DNA of 64,000 bases from Amycolatopsis deserti (GCF_014653945.1 NZ_BNAU01000001.1:1674001-1738000), one strand, 5' to 3'; shown: positions 1 to 7,922, numbered from the stretch's first letter. Notes: generated from the letters alone by a model not told the origin. Translations and numbers: made by a program.

Positions 1-481
1 GGACCGCGCCCGCGCCGACGACCGGCTGGAGATCCTGGCCGGCGGCACCGCCGACGACAGCGAGGGCTTCTTCGTCCGCCCGACCGTGATCGCCTCGGAC
101 CACCCGGAGCACGAGGTGTTCACCACCGAGTACTTCGGGCCGGTGCTCGCGGTGCATGTCTACGACGACGCCGACTACGACACCGTGCTGCGCCAGGTGG
201 AAAGCGTCGCGCCGTACGGGCTGACCGGCTCGATCATCGCGACCGACCGGTCTGCCATCGCCCACGCCACCGAGGAACTGCGGTTCGCGGCGGGCAACTT
301 CTACGTCAACGACAAGCCGACCGGTGCGGTCGTCGGGCAGCAGCCCTTCGGCGGCGGCCGGGCGTCGGGCACCAACGACAAGGCCGGGTCGATCCACAAC
401 CTGCTCCGCTGGGTCAGCCCGCGCTCGATCAAGGAGACGTTCGTGCCACCCACCACCGTCGGCTACCCGCACCAGGGCTGA
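1..481 (+). CDS. pruA: L-glutamate gamma-semialdehyde dehydrogenase, C-terminal part
   Basis: This is the 3' end of a gene that begins before the window; about 160 codons are visible, read from base 2. The product is an NAD-dependent aldehyde dehydrogenase of the P5CDH group. It oxidises glutamate gamma-semialdehyde to glutamate, the second step of proline catabolism, in the cytosol. The visible part has the YFGPVL segment and the FGGGRASGTNDKAG signature followed by the WVSPRSIKETF tail, all typical of the family. The catalytic Cys and Glu lie outside the window. The stop is followed 11 bases later by the proline dehydrogenase start, so the two pathway enzymes form an operon. Confidence 0.93.
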   Translation, partial: DRARADDRLEILAGGTADDSEGFFVRPTVIASDHPEHEVFTTEYFGPVLAVHVYDDADYDTVLRQVESVAPYGLTGSIIATDRSAIAHATEELRFAAGNFYVNDKPTGAVVGQQPFGGGRASGTNDKAGSIHNLLRWVSPRSIKETFVPPTTVGYPHQG

Positions 482-492
482 GGAGGACCACC

Positions 493-1401
493 GTGCTGCG
501 CACCGCACTGCTCGCCGCGGCCGGGTCTCCGGCCTGCCGGTCGCTCGTCGAACGGTCCCCGCTGACCCGCCCCGTGGTCCGTCGCTTCGTCGCCGGTGCC
601 GGAGTGGGCGACGCGCTGGCCGTGACCGCCGAGCTGATCGGCAGCGGCCGGACCGTCACGCTCGACCACCTGGGCGAGGACACCACCGACGCGGCCATGG
701 CCGCCGCCACGGTGAAGGCCTATGTGGAACTGCTGACGCTGCTGGCCGACTCCGGATTCGCCGCGGGCGCCGAGGTGTCGGTCAAGCTGTCCGCCGTCGG
801 GCAGCGCCTGCCCGACGGCGACCGCGTCGCCTTGGACAACGCCCGCCGCATCTGCGAGGCCGCGGCCGCGGCGGGCACCACGGTCACGCTGGACATGGAG
901 GACCACACCACCACCGACGCCACCCTCGGTGTGCTGCGTGAGCTGCGCGCGGACTTCCCGTGGGTCGGCGCGGTCCTGCAGGCCTACCTCAGGCGCACCG
1001 AGCAGGACTGCCGCGACCTCGCCTACGCCGGTTCTCGGGTGCGGCTGTGCAAGGGCGCGTACCGCGAACCCGCCTCGGTGGCGTTCCCGGACAAGTCCGA
1101 AGTGGACCGCTCCTACGTGCGCTGCCTGCGGGTGCTCATGGACGGCGAGGGCCATCCGATGGTCGCCACCCACGACCCGCGGATGATCGCGATCGCCGCG
1201 GAGCTGGGCCGGGACCGGCCGGACTGGGAGTTCCAGATGCTCTACGGCATCCGGGACGCCGAGCAGCGGAGGCTGGCGCGCGAGCACACCATGCGCGTGT
1301 ACGTGCCCTACGGCGACGAGTGGTACGGCTACTTCATGCGCCGCCTGGCCGAGCGCCCGGCGAACCTGGCGTTCTTCCTGCGGGCGCTGGTCACGCGGTG
1401 A
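493..1401 (+). CDS. putA: Proline dehydrogenase (monofunctional)
   Basis: The 302-residue product is an FAD-dependent proline dehydrogenase oxidising L-proline to pyrroline-5-carboxylate, feeding the dehydrogenase encoded just upstream. The TIM-barrel motifs appear in order: VKLSAVG (about 97-103), DMEDH (134-138), QAYLRRTEQD, RLCKGAYREP (about 183-192), ATHDPRM, and the C-terminal FQMLYGIRD and RVYVPYGDEWYGYFMRRL that bind flavin and substrate. Start is GTG with an AGGAGG Shine-Dalgarno at 481-486. Length fits the short monofunctional PRODH of Gram-positives rather than bifunctional PutA. Its last 11 bases overlap the end of the convergent serine hydrolase gene. Some annotators use pruB or prodh as the symbol. 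Confidence 0.93.
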   Translation: MLRTALLAAAGSPACRSLVERSPLTRPVVRRFVAGAGVGDALAVTAELIGSGRTVTLDHLGEDTTDAAMAAATVKAYVELLTLLADSGFAAGAEVSVKLSAVGQRLPDGDRVALDNARRICEAAAAAGTTVTLDMEDHTTTDATLGVLRELRADFPWVGAVLQAYLRRTEQDCRDLAYAGSRVRLCKGAYREPASVAFPDKSEVDRSYVRCLRVLMDGEGHPMVATHDPRMIAIAAELGRDRPDWEFQMLYGIRDAEQRRLAREHTMRVYVPYGDEWYGYFMRRLAERPANLAFFLRALVTR

Positions 1402-2368
1402 GTTCGGCGATCCGGCGGGCGATCGGCCAGGCTCCCTCGGAGGTGTTGGACAGCACGGTCCACGTCGTCCTGCCACTGTGGACGGTCCGGAACGACACCC
1501 CGGCGTCGTAGCCCTCCAGCTGGACCGCGTCCCCGGTGAGCCAGAACCCGAGGCCGTAGCGTAGGTTCTCCTCGGGAACGTCACTGTGGGCCGCGGTCAT
1601 CTCCCGCACCCGGGGCGGAGGGACGATCCGCCCGGCGAACAACGCGGTCCAGAAGGCGTGGACGTCGGCGGCGGTGGAGTAGATCCCGCCGTCGCCACTG
1701 CCGAGCACGGGCAGGTGGAACACGTTGGTCCGCCGCTCGCCGACGTAGCCGAGGGCCACCCCGGCGGCGGGCTCATCGGAGCGGAGGAACGCCGTGTCCG
1801 TCATGCCCGCGGGCACGCAGACCAGGTCGTGCACCAGGTCGGCGAACGGGCGGCCCGCGGCCCGTTCGGCGAGCAGGGCGAGCACCACGTAACCGCTGTT
1901 GCAGTAGGAGAACCGCTGCCCGGGCGGGAACTTCGACAGGTGGCCGTCCAGCACGCGCAGGTAGTCCTCGGTGGCGGCCAGCTCGTGCACCGGCACGGGC
2001 AGGATGTGGTCGGTGACCGGGCGGTCGGCCTCCTCGTCGCAGTAGTCGCCGATGCCGGAGCGGTGCGCGAGGAGGTGTTCGACGGTGACCGCGTCGCCGA
2101 TCAGCGGCAGGTCGTCGCCGAGCAGGGCGCGGGCGGGCGTGTCCAGCGCGAGCACCCCGCGCTCGGCCAGCGCGGCGATCGTCACCGCGGTGACGCCCTT
2201 GGTGCCGCTGGCGAGGGCGAAACGGGTGCCGCCGGTGTTGGGCACCCGCAGCCCGCGGTGGGCGAAACCGTAGGCCCTGGTGAACGTGCGGCCACCGGAG
2301 TCCACGCGGACGACGCCGGAGAACCCGGTTTCGGCCGCGAGCGCGTCGATCCCCTCCACCCGGACCAT
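1391..2368 (-). CDS. Serine hydrolase, beta-lactamase class C / DD-peptidase family
   Basis: The product of about 325 residues belongs to the penicillin-binding-protein-like serine hydrolases. The SxxK nucleophile motif is in LASGTKGVT, the YxN motif is YCN in RFSYCNSGY, and an HSG triad lies near the C-terminus (TVHSGRTTW). No signal peptide or membrane segment is visible, so a cytoplasmic esterase or amidase is as likely as cell-wall peptidase activity; substrate unknown. The start is uncertain: ATG at 2368 sits in the loop of a perfect hairpin, while an in-frame GTG at 2395 lies upstream of it. The gene follows ssuD in the same direction and overlaps the convergent proline dehydrogenase gene by 11 bases. 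Confidence 0.8.
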   Translation of the reverse strand: MVRVEGIDALAAETGFSGVVRVDSGGRTFTRAYGFAHRGLRVPNTGGTRFALASGTKGVTAVTIAALAERGVLALDTPARALLGDDLPLIGDAVTVEHLLAHRSGIGDYCDEEADRPVTDHILPVPVHELAATEDYLRVLDGHLSKFPPGQRFSYCNSGYVVLALLAERAAGRPFADLVHDLVCVPAGMTDTAFLRSDEPAAGVALGYVGERRTNVFHLPVLGSGDGGIYSTAADVHAFWTALFAGRIVPPPRVREMTAAHSDVPEENLRYGLGFWLTGDAVQLEGYDAGVSFRTVHSGRTTWTVLSNTSEGAWPIARRIAELTA

Positions 2369-2389
2369 CCTGCCGGGTGGAGGGGATCG
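2347..2389 (-). promoter_or_regulatory. Perfect 17-bp hairpin around the serine hydrolase start codon
   Basis: Arms 2347-2363 and 2373-2389 are perfect reverse complements (CGATCCCCTCCACCCGG on the plus strand for the left arm), with a 9-base loop at 2364-2372. On the mRNA (minus strand) the loop contains the ATG at 2368 and the weak upstream CAGG. There is no T-run, so it is not a canonical intrinsic terminator. A stem this stable would limit translation from that ATG or dampen read-through from ssuD. Confidence 0.7.
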
Positions 2390-2394
2390 GCTCA

Positions 2395-2426
2395 CCTGGT
2401 TTTACTGCGCGGCCCTGGTTTTACTG
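2395..2426. repeat. 13-bp direct repeat at the ssuD stop codon
   Basis: CCTGGTTTTACTG occurs at 2395-2407 and again at 2414-2426, with a period of 19 bases. On the minus strand each copy reads CAGTAAAACCAGG; the TAA in the copy at 2414-2426 is the ssuD stop. It looks like a small duplication of the ssuD end in the short gap before the serine hydrolase gene. Confidence 0.75.
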
Positions 2427-3578
2427 GGCAGCGACGTGTCGCTCCTCGCGCAGGGCGGTGCGCTGGTCGCGGGTGCCGCGCAGCAGGCCGCGGTGCGCCA
2501 GTTCGGGCAGCACGCCCTCGGCGAACCAGTACGCCTCCTCCAGGTGCGGGTACCCGGACAGGACGAACTCCTCGATGCCGAGCGAGTGGTACTCCTCGAT
2601 GAGGTCGGCCACCTCGCCGTGGCTGCCCACCAGCGCCGTCCCGGCGCCGCCGCGGACCAGGCCGATGCCGGCCCACAGGTTCGGGTGGATCTCCAGCCCG
2701 CGCACGCCGCGGTCCAGGCCGCCGCCGTGCAGGGCGACCATCCGCCGCTGCCCCTCGGACTCGCTGGCGGCCAGCTGCGCCTGTGCCTTCGCCACCTGCT
2801 CCGGGCTCAGCGCGTCGAGAAGCTTCTGCGCCTCCGCCCAGGCCTCGGCGGAGGTGTCCCGGGACAGGGTGTGCAGCCGGATGCCGAACCGGATCCGCCG
2901 CCCCTGCGCCTGCGCGAGCTCCCGCACGCGCCGGATCTTGTCCGCGACCTGGGCCGGCGGTTCGCCCCAGGTCAGGTACACGTCGGCGTGCTTGGCGGCG
3001 ACCGGCAGCGCGGCCGGGGACGAGCCGCCGAAGTACAGCGGCGGCACCGGGTCCGGCGGGGCAAGCACGGTCGCGCCCTCGACCGACAGGTGCTCGCCGG
3101 TGAAGTCGAACGGCTCGCCGCTCCACACGCCGCGCGCGATGGTGAGGAACTCGTCGGTGCGGGCGTAACGCTGGTCGTGGTCGTGGAAGTCGCCGAAGCG
3201 CTTCTGCTCGACCGAGTCGCCGCCGGTGACGATGTTGAGCAGCAGCCGCCCGCCGGAGATCCGCTGGTAGGTGGCGGCCATCTGGGCGGCCAGGGTCGGC
3301 GAGATGACGCCGGGGCGGAACGCGACCAGGTACTTCAGCCGCTTGGTCTCGCGGATCAGCGCGGCGGTGGTCAGCCAGGCGTCCTCGCACCAGGTGCCGG
3401 TCGGGGTGAGCACACCCTCGAACCCGAGCTGCTCGGCGGCGCGGGCGATCTGCGCCAGGTAGTCGATGGTGGGTTCACGCTGCGCGACCGGTCCGAGGGA
3501 CCGGTTGGCGTGGAACCGCTCCACGATCGTGCGGCCGTCGCCGCTCGTGGGCAGGAACCAGTGCGGTGTGATGGTCAT
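2421..3578 (-). CDS. ssuD: FMNH2-dependent alkanesulfonate monooxygenase
   Basis: The 385-residue product is a luciferase-like monooxygenase that uses reduced FMN and O2 to cleave the C-S bond of alkanesulfonates, releasing sulfite and an aldehyde in the cytosol. It begins MTITPHWFLPTSGDGRTIV, the SsuD hallmark, and carries the GIRLHTLSRDT segment holding the Arg-x-His pair that corresponds to the catalytic Arg226 and His228 region of the E. coli enzyme. Length matches the family (about 380). ATG 3578 is chosen because GAGGGG ends six bases upstream; ATG 3584, which overlaps the ssuA stop, lies directly on that site. It is last of the four ssu genes. No SsuE flavin reductase is encoded nearby, so reduced flavin must come from elsewhere. 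Confidence 0.93.
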   Translation of the reverse strand: MTITPHWFLPTSGDGRTIVERFHANRSLGPVAQREPTIDYLAQIARAAEQLGFEGVLTPTGTWCEDAWLTTAALIRETKRLKYLVAFRPGVISPTLAAQMAATYQRISGGRLLLNIVTGGDSVEQKRFGDFHDHDQRYARTDEFLTIARGVWSGEPFDFTGEHLSVEGATVLAPPDPVPPLYFGGSSPAALPVAAKHADVYLTWGEPPAQVADKIRRVRELAQAQGRRIRFGIRLHTLSRDTSAEAWAEAQKLLDALSPEQVAKAQAQLAASESEGQRRMVALHGGGLDRGVRGLEIHPNLWAGIGLVRGGAGTALVGSHGEVADLIEEYHSLGIEEFVLSGYPHLEEAYWFAEGVLPELAHRGLLRGTRDQRTALREERHVAAQ

Positions 3579-3580
3579 GC

Positions 3581-4591
3581 TCATCCCCTCGCTGCGGCCA
3601 GGTCGGCGGCGAACCGGGTATCGGTGAACTCCGCGAAGTCGATCTTGCCGGGCAGGACCTTGTCCGCGGTGAACGCGTCGGCCAGCTGCTGCTCGGAGGC
3701 GATCACCTTGTCGTCGAGCGGCACCGGCAGATCGGGTCCGTTCTGCACGGACGCGAGCGTGATCTCCGGCTTCAGCCCGGTCTCCGCGGACCACGCCTGC
3801 GCCCACTGCTCGCGGTGCGTGTCGGCCCACTTCTGGGCCTTGGCGATCCGGACCACGTAGTCGCGGATGGCGGCGTTCTTGCCGGCGTCGGCCAGCGCGT
3901 CGTGCCCGGCCACCTGGAAGGTGTAGCCGTTGGCGGTGCCGGTGCCGTCGGCCAGCACCCGGGCGTTCGCTTCGAGCCTGGCCTGCGAGGTGTAGGGGTC
4001 CCACACCGCCCAGGCGTCGATCTGGTGCTGGGTGAACGCGCCGTAGGCGTCGGCGGGTTGCAGGAAGGACAGCTTGACGTCCTTCGTGGACAGTCCGTTC
4101 TTGGCCAGCGTCAGCAGGATCTGGCCGTGCGCCGAGCTGCCCTTGGCCACGCCGATGGTCTTGCCCTTGAGGTCGGCGACCGACCCCAGCGGCGAGTCGG
4201 CGGGCACCAGCAGGGCATCGCTGGCAACGTTGCCCTGCGCGGAGCTCACGATCGAGATCTTCGCCTTCGCGGCGGCGGCGAAGATCGGCGGCGTGTTGCC
4301 GACTCCGCCGATGTCGATCGCGCCGGCCGAGGCGGCCTCCAGCAGCGGCGGGCCGGAGGTGAAGGTGGACCATTCGATCTTGTACGGCAGATCGTTCAGC
4401 AGCCCGGCGGCCTTGAGCAGGGCCTGCGAACCGCCCTTCTGGTCGCCCACCTTCAACGTCACCTTCGCCAGGTCGGCCGCGCTCACCGGCGGCGGCACCG
4501 ACGGGCTCGACGACGGCTCGCTCCCGCCGCCGCACGCGGTGAGGCTCAGCGCGAGCGCCGTGACGGCGGCGAGGATTCTAGGCAATCGCAT
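3581..4591 (-). CDS. ssuA: Sulfonate ABC transporter, substrate-binding lipoprotein
   Basis: The 336-residue product is the extracytoplasmic receptor of the sulfonate importer. The N-terminus is a lipoprotein signal with lipobox LTAC (Cys20), then a Ser/Pro-rich linker and the NMT1/SsuA-like fold. It contains LKVGDQKGGSQALLKA near the start and GSVADLKGKTIGVAKGSSAH in the middle, the strand-turn typical of SsuA/TauA receptors. ATG 4591 overlaps the 3' end of ssuB by 14 bases, and the stop overlaps the potential first ATG of ssuD, so the genes are translationally coupled. The preferred ligand (alkanesulfonate, taurine or another) cannot be told from the sequence. Confidence 0.92.
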   Translation of the reverse strand: MRLPRILAAVTALALSLTACGGGSEPSSSPSVPPPVSAADLAKVTLKVGDQKGGSQALLKAAGLLNDLPYKIEWSTFTSGPPLLEAASAGAIDIGGVGNTPPIFAAAAKAKISIVSSAQGNVASDALLVPADSPLGSVADLKGKTIGVAKGSSAHGQILLTLAKNGLSTKDVKLSFLQPADAYGAFTQHQIDAWAVWDPYTSQARLEANARVLADGTGTANGYTFQVAGHDALADAGKNAAIRDYVVRIAKAQKWADTHREQWAQAWSAETGLKPEITLASVQNGPDLPVPLDDKVIASEQQLADAFTADKVLPGKIDFAEFTDTRFAADLAAARG

Positions 4592-5288
4592 GGTCGGTCA
4601 CTCCCAGATCGGCCAGCACCCTGGCGCGAACGTCGATGTGGTCGGACACGGCGCGCGGCCGTGGGTGGTCCAGAACGTGCTCGGCGATGATCCGCCCCTC
4701 CCCCAGCACCAGGACGCGGTCGGCGAGCAGCAGCGCCTCGTCCACGTCGTGGGTCACCAGCAGCACGCCGGGCCGGTGCTCGGTCCACAGGTCCTCGACC
4801 AGCCGGTGCATCGCCAGCCGGGTCAGGGCGTCCAGCGCGCCGAACGGCTCGTCGAGCAGCAGCAGGTCGGGTTCCCGCACCAGCGCCCGGGCCAGCGAAA
4901 CCCGTTGCGCCTCACCGCCGGAGAGGGTGCGCGGCCAGGCGTCGGCGTGGTCGGCCAGCCGCACCTCGGACAGGGCGCGCTCGGCGAGCGCGCGGTCCCG
5001 GCCGCGGTCCGGCAGGCCGAGGACGACGTTGCGCCACACCCGCCGCCACGGCAGCAGCCGGGGTTGCTGGAACGCCACGGACACCGCGCCGTCGACCCGG
5101 GCCTCGCCCTCGATCGCGGTGTCCAGCCCGGCGAGGATGCGCAGCAGGGTCGACTTGCCCGAGCCGCTGCGGCCGAGCAGGGCGACGAACTCGCCGCGCC
5201 CGATCTCGAGGTCCACATCGGACAGCACAGCGCGTTCGCCGAAGCGTTTGGTCAGGCCGTGCACCCGGGCGATCAGTTCCCGCGCCAT
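4578..5288 (-). CDS. ssuB: Sulfonate ABC transporter, ATP-binding protein
   Basis: The 236-residue product is the ATPase of the sulfonate importer, on the cytoplasmic side of SsuC. Walker A is GRSGSGKST (39-47), the signature is LSGGEAQR (about 129), and Walker B is LLLLDEPFGALD (about 149-158), followed by the His switch in LLVTHDVDEALLLADR. The PFGALD and VDEALLL phrasing is typical of the nitrate/sulfonate/taurine ATPase group. It overlaps ssuC by 16 bases and ssuA by 14. Confidence 0.93.
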   Translation of the reverse strand: MARELIARVHGLTKRFGERAVLSDVDLEIGRGEFVALLGRSGSGKSTLLRILAGLDTAIEGEARVDGAVSVAFQQPRLLPWRRVWRNVVLGLPDRGRDRALAERALSEVRLADHADAWPRTLSGGEAQRVSLARALVREPDLLLLDEPFGALDALTRLAMHRLVEDLWTEHRPGVLLVTHDVDEALLLADRVLVLGEGRIIAEHVLDHPRPRAVSDHIDVRARVLADLGVTDHAIA

Positions 5289-6097
5289 CGCAGCGCCCTC
5301 CGTTCGATCAGGCGGACCAGCGCGTCGGTGACCAGGCCGAGCGCGGCGTAGACGATCAGGCCGACCACGATCACGTCGGTGCGCAGGAACTCACGCGCGT
5401 TGTTGATGAGGTAGCCCAGGCCGGCGTCGGCGTTCACGGTCTCGCCGACGATCAGCGCGAGCCACGCGACGCCGAGCGCCTGCCGCAGCCCCACCAGGGT
5501 TTGCGGCACGGCGGAGGGCAGCACCACGTGCACCAGCCGTTCCCAGCGGGTGTAGCCGAGCGCCGTGGTGGCCTCGACGAGGTGGTCGTCGACGTTGCGG
5601 ATCCCGGAGTAGATGTTGAGGTACAGCGGGAACGCCACGCCCAGCGCGACCAGGACGATCTTCGGTTCCTCACCGATGCCGAACCACAGGATGAACAGCG
5701 GGATCAGGCCGAGGAACGGCAGGGTGCGCAGCATCTGCACCGGCGGGTCGATGAGCACCCCGCCCCACCGGGACAGGCCCGCGACCACGCCCAGCACCAG
5801 CGCGACACCGGCGCCGAACGCGAAGCCCAGCCCGACGCGGACGATCGACACGGCGAACGCCTCGCCCAGCTCGCCGGATCGCGCGGTCTCGATCCCGGCC
5901 TGCAGGACCGTCCACGGTGAACTGAGCTGGTCCGGTGAGAGCACACCGGTCGAGGAGGCCACCTGCCACAGGGCGAGCAGCGCGAGCGGACTGATCCAGC
6001 GGCGCAGGTCGGGCAGGCGGCGTCTGCGGGCCGGACGCGGCCGCGTCCCGGTTGCCTCCTCCGGGCGCGCGAGAACGTCCGTTGCGGACAGCGACAC
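5273..6097 (-). CDS. ssuC: Sulfonate ABC transporter, permease
   Basis: The 274-residue product is the integral-membrane subunit of the sulfonate importer, with about six hydrophobic segments after a basic cytoplasmic N-terminus (ARRRRLPDLRRW). The EAA loop contacting the ATPase is EATTALGYTRWERLVHVVLPSAVP. It is the first gene of the minus-strand ssuCBAD operon. Start is GTG 6097 with GGGAGA a few bases upstream. In many bacteria this operon is induced when sulfate or cysteine is scarce; here only a short leader hairpin hints at control. Confidence 0.92.
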   Translation of the reverse strand: MSLSATDVLARPEEATGTRPRPARRRRLPDLRRWISPLALLALWQVASSTGVLSPDQLSSPWTVLQAGIETARSGELGEAFAVSIVRVGLGFAFGAGVALVLGVVAGLSRWGGVLIDPPVQMLRTLPFLGLIPLFILWFGIGEEPKIVLVALGVAFPLYLNIYSGIRNVDDHLVEATTALGYTRWERLVHVVLPSAVPQTLVGLRQALGVAWLALIVGETVNADAGLGYLINNAREFLRTDVIVVGLIVYAALGLVTDALVRLIERRALRWRGN

Positions 6098-6112
6098 GGA
6101 TTTCTCCCAATT

Positions 6113-6134
6113 TTTTCGGGGGTTTCACCGAAAA
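6113..6134 (-). promoter_or_regulatory. Small hairpin in the ssuC leader
   Basis: Arms TTTTCGG (6113-6119) and CCGAAAA (6128-6134) are perfect complements with an 8-base loop, directly upstream of the ssuC Shine-Dalgarno. A/T-rich arms stand out in this GC-rich sequence. It could be an operator or an mRNA element; nothing further can be shown. Confidence 0.35.
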
Positions 6135-6230
6135 TGCTTCCTCCCACGATCGGGCGGGTCAACGTCCTCCCGGATCGCGGAACCGCGGCCGCTGAGCAGG
6201 CCGGAGTTTCTTTCACCGCTTGGGAAAACG

Positions 6231-6260
6231 TTGACAGGAAGCGGGATCGGCGGTCAGGCT
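6231..6260 (+). promoter_or_regulatory. Candidate promoter for the cupin gene
   Basis: A perfect TTGACA (6231-6236) is followed after 18 bases by CAGGCT (6255-6260), six bases before the GTG at 6267. If used, the transcript would be leaderless, consistent with the lack of a Shine-Dalgarno before this gene. The -10 element is weak. Confidence 0.35.
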
Positions 6261-6266
6261 GCCGAG

Positions 6267-6605
6267 GTGACCGACTTCCAGCCGCTGACTACCGTCGAAG
6301 GCCTCCCGCTGCTCGGCGGCTCCGGCCGTTTCCGCGTCCTGCAGCACAGCGAACGAGGGCTGCTGCTCGAACTGGCCTACCCGGCGGGCGTTGCCTCGCC
6401 CGAGCACTTCCACGACCACGACAGCTTCATCTACGTGCTCGAGGGTGAGCTGACGGGCACGGTGGACGGGAAGCCGGCGCGGCTGGGCGCCGGCGACACG
6501 CTGGTGCACCCGCGCGGGGTGCGGCACACGGTCAGCGCGGTGACCGACAGCCGGTGGCTGGAGTTCAAGGCGCCGCCGCCGGAGGTGGGGCGCGTGCTCA
6601 GATGA
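6267..6605 (+). CDS. Small cupin-domain protein
   Basis: The 112-residue product is a single-domain beta-barrel cupin. Motif 1 is visible as PEHFHDHDSFIYVLEGEL, supplying the His, His and Glu that normally bind a metal, and motif 2 as GDTLVHPRGVRHTV. Such proteins are small dioxygenases, isomerases or sensors; no substrate can be assigned. It is divergent from the ssu operon and its end overlaps the convergent winged-helix gene by 8 bases. GTG 6267 is chosen as the first start in frame giving a complete domain (VTDFQPLTTVEG). Confidence 0.75.
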   Translation: MTDFQPLTTVEGLPLLGGSGRFRVLQHSERGLLLELAYPAGVASPEHFHDHDSFIYVLEGELTGTVDGKPARLGAGDTLVHPRGVRHTVSAVTDSRWLEFKAPPPEVGRVLR

Positions 6606-7008
6606 TGTCGGCGCGTCCGTCGAACCGGTAGCCGACTCCGCGGACCGTCGTGATCGAGAAGCGGTCGATCTTGCTGCGCAGCTTGCGGATGTGCACGTCG
6701 ATGGTGCGGCCGCGGCTCGGTCCGGGCAGGCGCCACACCTGTTCGGTGAGTGCTTCCCGGTCGAAGACCCGCCCGGGGTGGCTCGCCAGGAACAGCAGCA
6801 GCTCGTACTCCAGGCGGGTCAGCTCGACCTCGGCGCCGTGCGCGCGGACCCGGCGCGAGGTCGTGTCGATGCGCAGTGCGGGCGCCGGTTCGAGGGCGTC
6901 CAGCGCTTCGCCGATCGCGGCGCCGATGCGGTCCGGATCGCCGTGGACGACGATGTGCAGCTCGACCGCGCCGTCCGGCCGGTCGACCCGGGTGAGGGAC
7001 TGCGTCAT
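6598..7008 (-). CDS. Winged-helix (OmpR/PhoB-type) regulator without receiver domain
   Basis: The 136-residue product ends in a complete OmpR-type winged-helix DNA-binding domain: LTRLEYELLLFLASHPGRVF, then REALTEQVW, RGRTIDVHIRKLRSKI and the wing ITTVRGVGYRF. The first 40 or so residues (VELHIVVHGDPDRIGAAIGEALDAL) are too short to be a phosphorylated receiver domain and lack the conserved Asp. It therefore cannot be a standard response regulator. It lies between the ssu/cupin genes and the IclR-P450 genes, and is divergent from the IclR gene with 81 bases between. Target genes are unknown. Confidence 0.8.
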   Translation of the reverse strand: MTQSLTRVDRPDGAVELHIVVHGDPDRIGAAIGEALDALEPAPALRIDTTSRRVRAHGAEVELTRLEYELLLFLASHPGRVFDREALTEQVWRLPGPSRGRTIDVHIRKLRSKIDRFSITTVRGVGYRFDGRADII

Positions 7009-7089
7009 GGTCCCATGCAGCCACGGGGCCGCCGGGGGGTCAATCGCGTCCCGGTGCTTGGGCGCGGGTTGCCGTGGCACACTCGGGCC

Positions 7090-7851
7090 GTGGCGAGGCA
7101 GGCGACCGGTGAGTCCGTTCTCTCCCGCGCCGTGCGGATCTTCGAGGCCTTCACGCCCGACGAACCGGTGCTGCAGGTCTCCGAGATCGCCCGGCGCACG
7201 GGTCTGCACCTGGCCACCGCGTCCCGCCTGGTGGCCGAGCTGACCAGCCACGGCCTGCTCGCCCGCGACGACGACCGCCGGGTGCGGATCGGCGTGCGGA
7301 TGTGGGAGCTGGCCCTGCGCGCCTCGCCCACGGCCACGCTCCGCGACGCCGCCATGCCGTTCATGGAGGACGTGCACGCCGTCGTCGGGCACCACGTGCA
7401 GCTCGGTGTCCGCGACGGCGCCGAGGTGATCTTCCTGGAACGCCTCTCCGCCCCGAAAGCGGTGATCAACTACACCCGCGTCGCCGGCCGGCTGCCGCTG
7501 CACGCGTCCTCCTCCGGGCTGGTCCTGCTCGCCCACGGGCCCGCCGACCTGCGGGAGCGCGTGCTCGCCGGGCCGCTGCGGGCCTACACGGGGAACACCA
7601 TCACCACGGCGAGCCGCCTGCGGGCCGCGCTCGCCGACATCCGCAAAGAGGGTTTCGCCTGGTGCCCGGGCCACATCCACGAGGAGGCGCTCGGCGTCGC
7701 GGTCCCGGTCAAGGACGCGCGCGGGACGGTGATCGCGGCCCTGTCGGTCATCGTGCCCAACACCGCCGAGAGCAGGGCCGTCACCGGAGTCCTGATGGCC
7801 GCCGCCCGCGGCATCACCCGCTCGCTCCCGCCCTCACCTCTCATTCAGTGA
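7090..7851 (+). CDS. IclR-family transcriptional regulator
   Basis: The 253-residue product has an N-terminal winged helix-turn-helix (SVLSRAVRIFEAF...LQVSEIARRTGLHLATASRLVAEL) and a C-terminal IclR effector domain (INYTRVAGRLPLHASSSG, GFAWCPGHIHEEALGVAVPV). IclR proteins bind small organic acids or aromatics and usually control adjacent catabolic genes. It precedes the reductase and P450 genes on the same strand by 71 bases, so they are the likely targets. GTG 7090 has no evident Shine-Dalgarno. Confidence 0.88.
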   Translation: MARQATGESVLSRAVRIFEAFTPDEPVLQVSEIARRTGLHLATASRLVAELTSHGLLARDDDRRVRIGVRMWELALRASPTATLRDAAMPFMEDVHAVVGHHVQLGVRDGAEVIFLERLSAPKAVINYTRVAGRLPLHASSSGLVLLAHGPADLRERVLAGPLRAYTGNTITTASRLRAALADIRKEGFAWCPGHIHEEALGVAVPVKDARGTVIAALSVIVPNTAESRAVTGVLMAAARGITRSLPPSPLIQ

Positions 7852-7880
7852 GAACCCGGTCGCCGCCCGCGACCGCGGAA

Positions 7881-7893
7881 ACGCATCCTGCGT
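7881..7893. promoter_or_regulatory. Short inverted repeat before the reductase gene
   Basis: ACGCA-TCC-TGCGT, a perfect 5-bp dyad, lies in the 71-base gap between the IclR gene and the reductase gene. It is a possible operator for the IclR regulator; a dyad this short can arise by chance. Confidence 0.3.
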
Positions 7894-7922
7894 GCCAGCA
7901 ACCCAGCGCAAGGAGGCGTCCG

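Noticed and set aside
1586-2602. Plus-strand frame opposite the serine hydrolase gene
   Set aside because: Antisense shadow with Gly/Arg/Val-rich translation and no motifs.
2280-3860. A 526-codon open frame on the plus strand across ssuD
   Set aside because: Shadow of ssuD and ssuA; the translation is low-complexity and has no family features.
2421-4535. An apparent 704-codon fusion ahead of ssuD
   Set aside because: The first part is ssuA read in the wrong frame. Only the part from 3578 is a real protein, and ssuA in its own frame is a clean lipoprotein.
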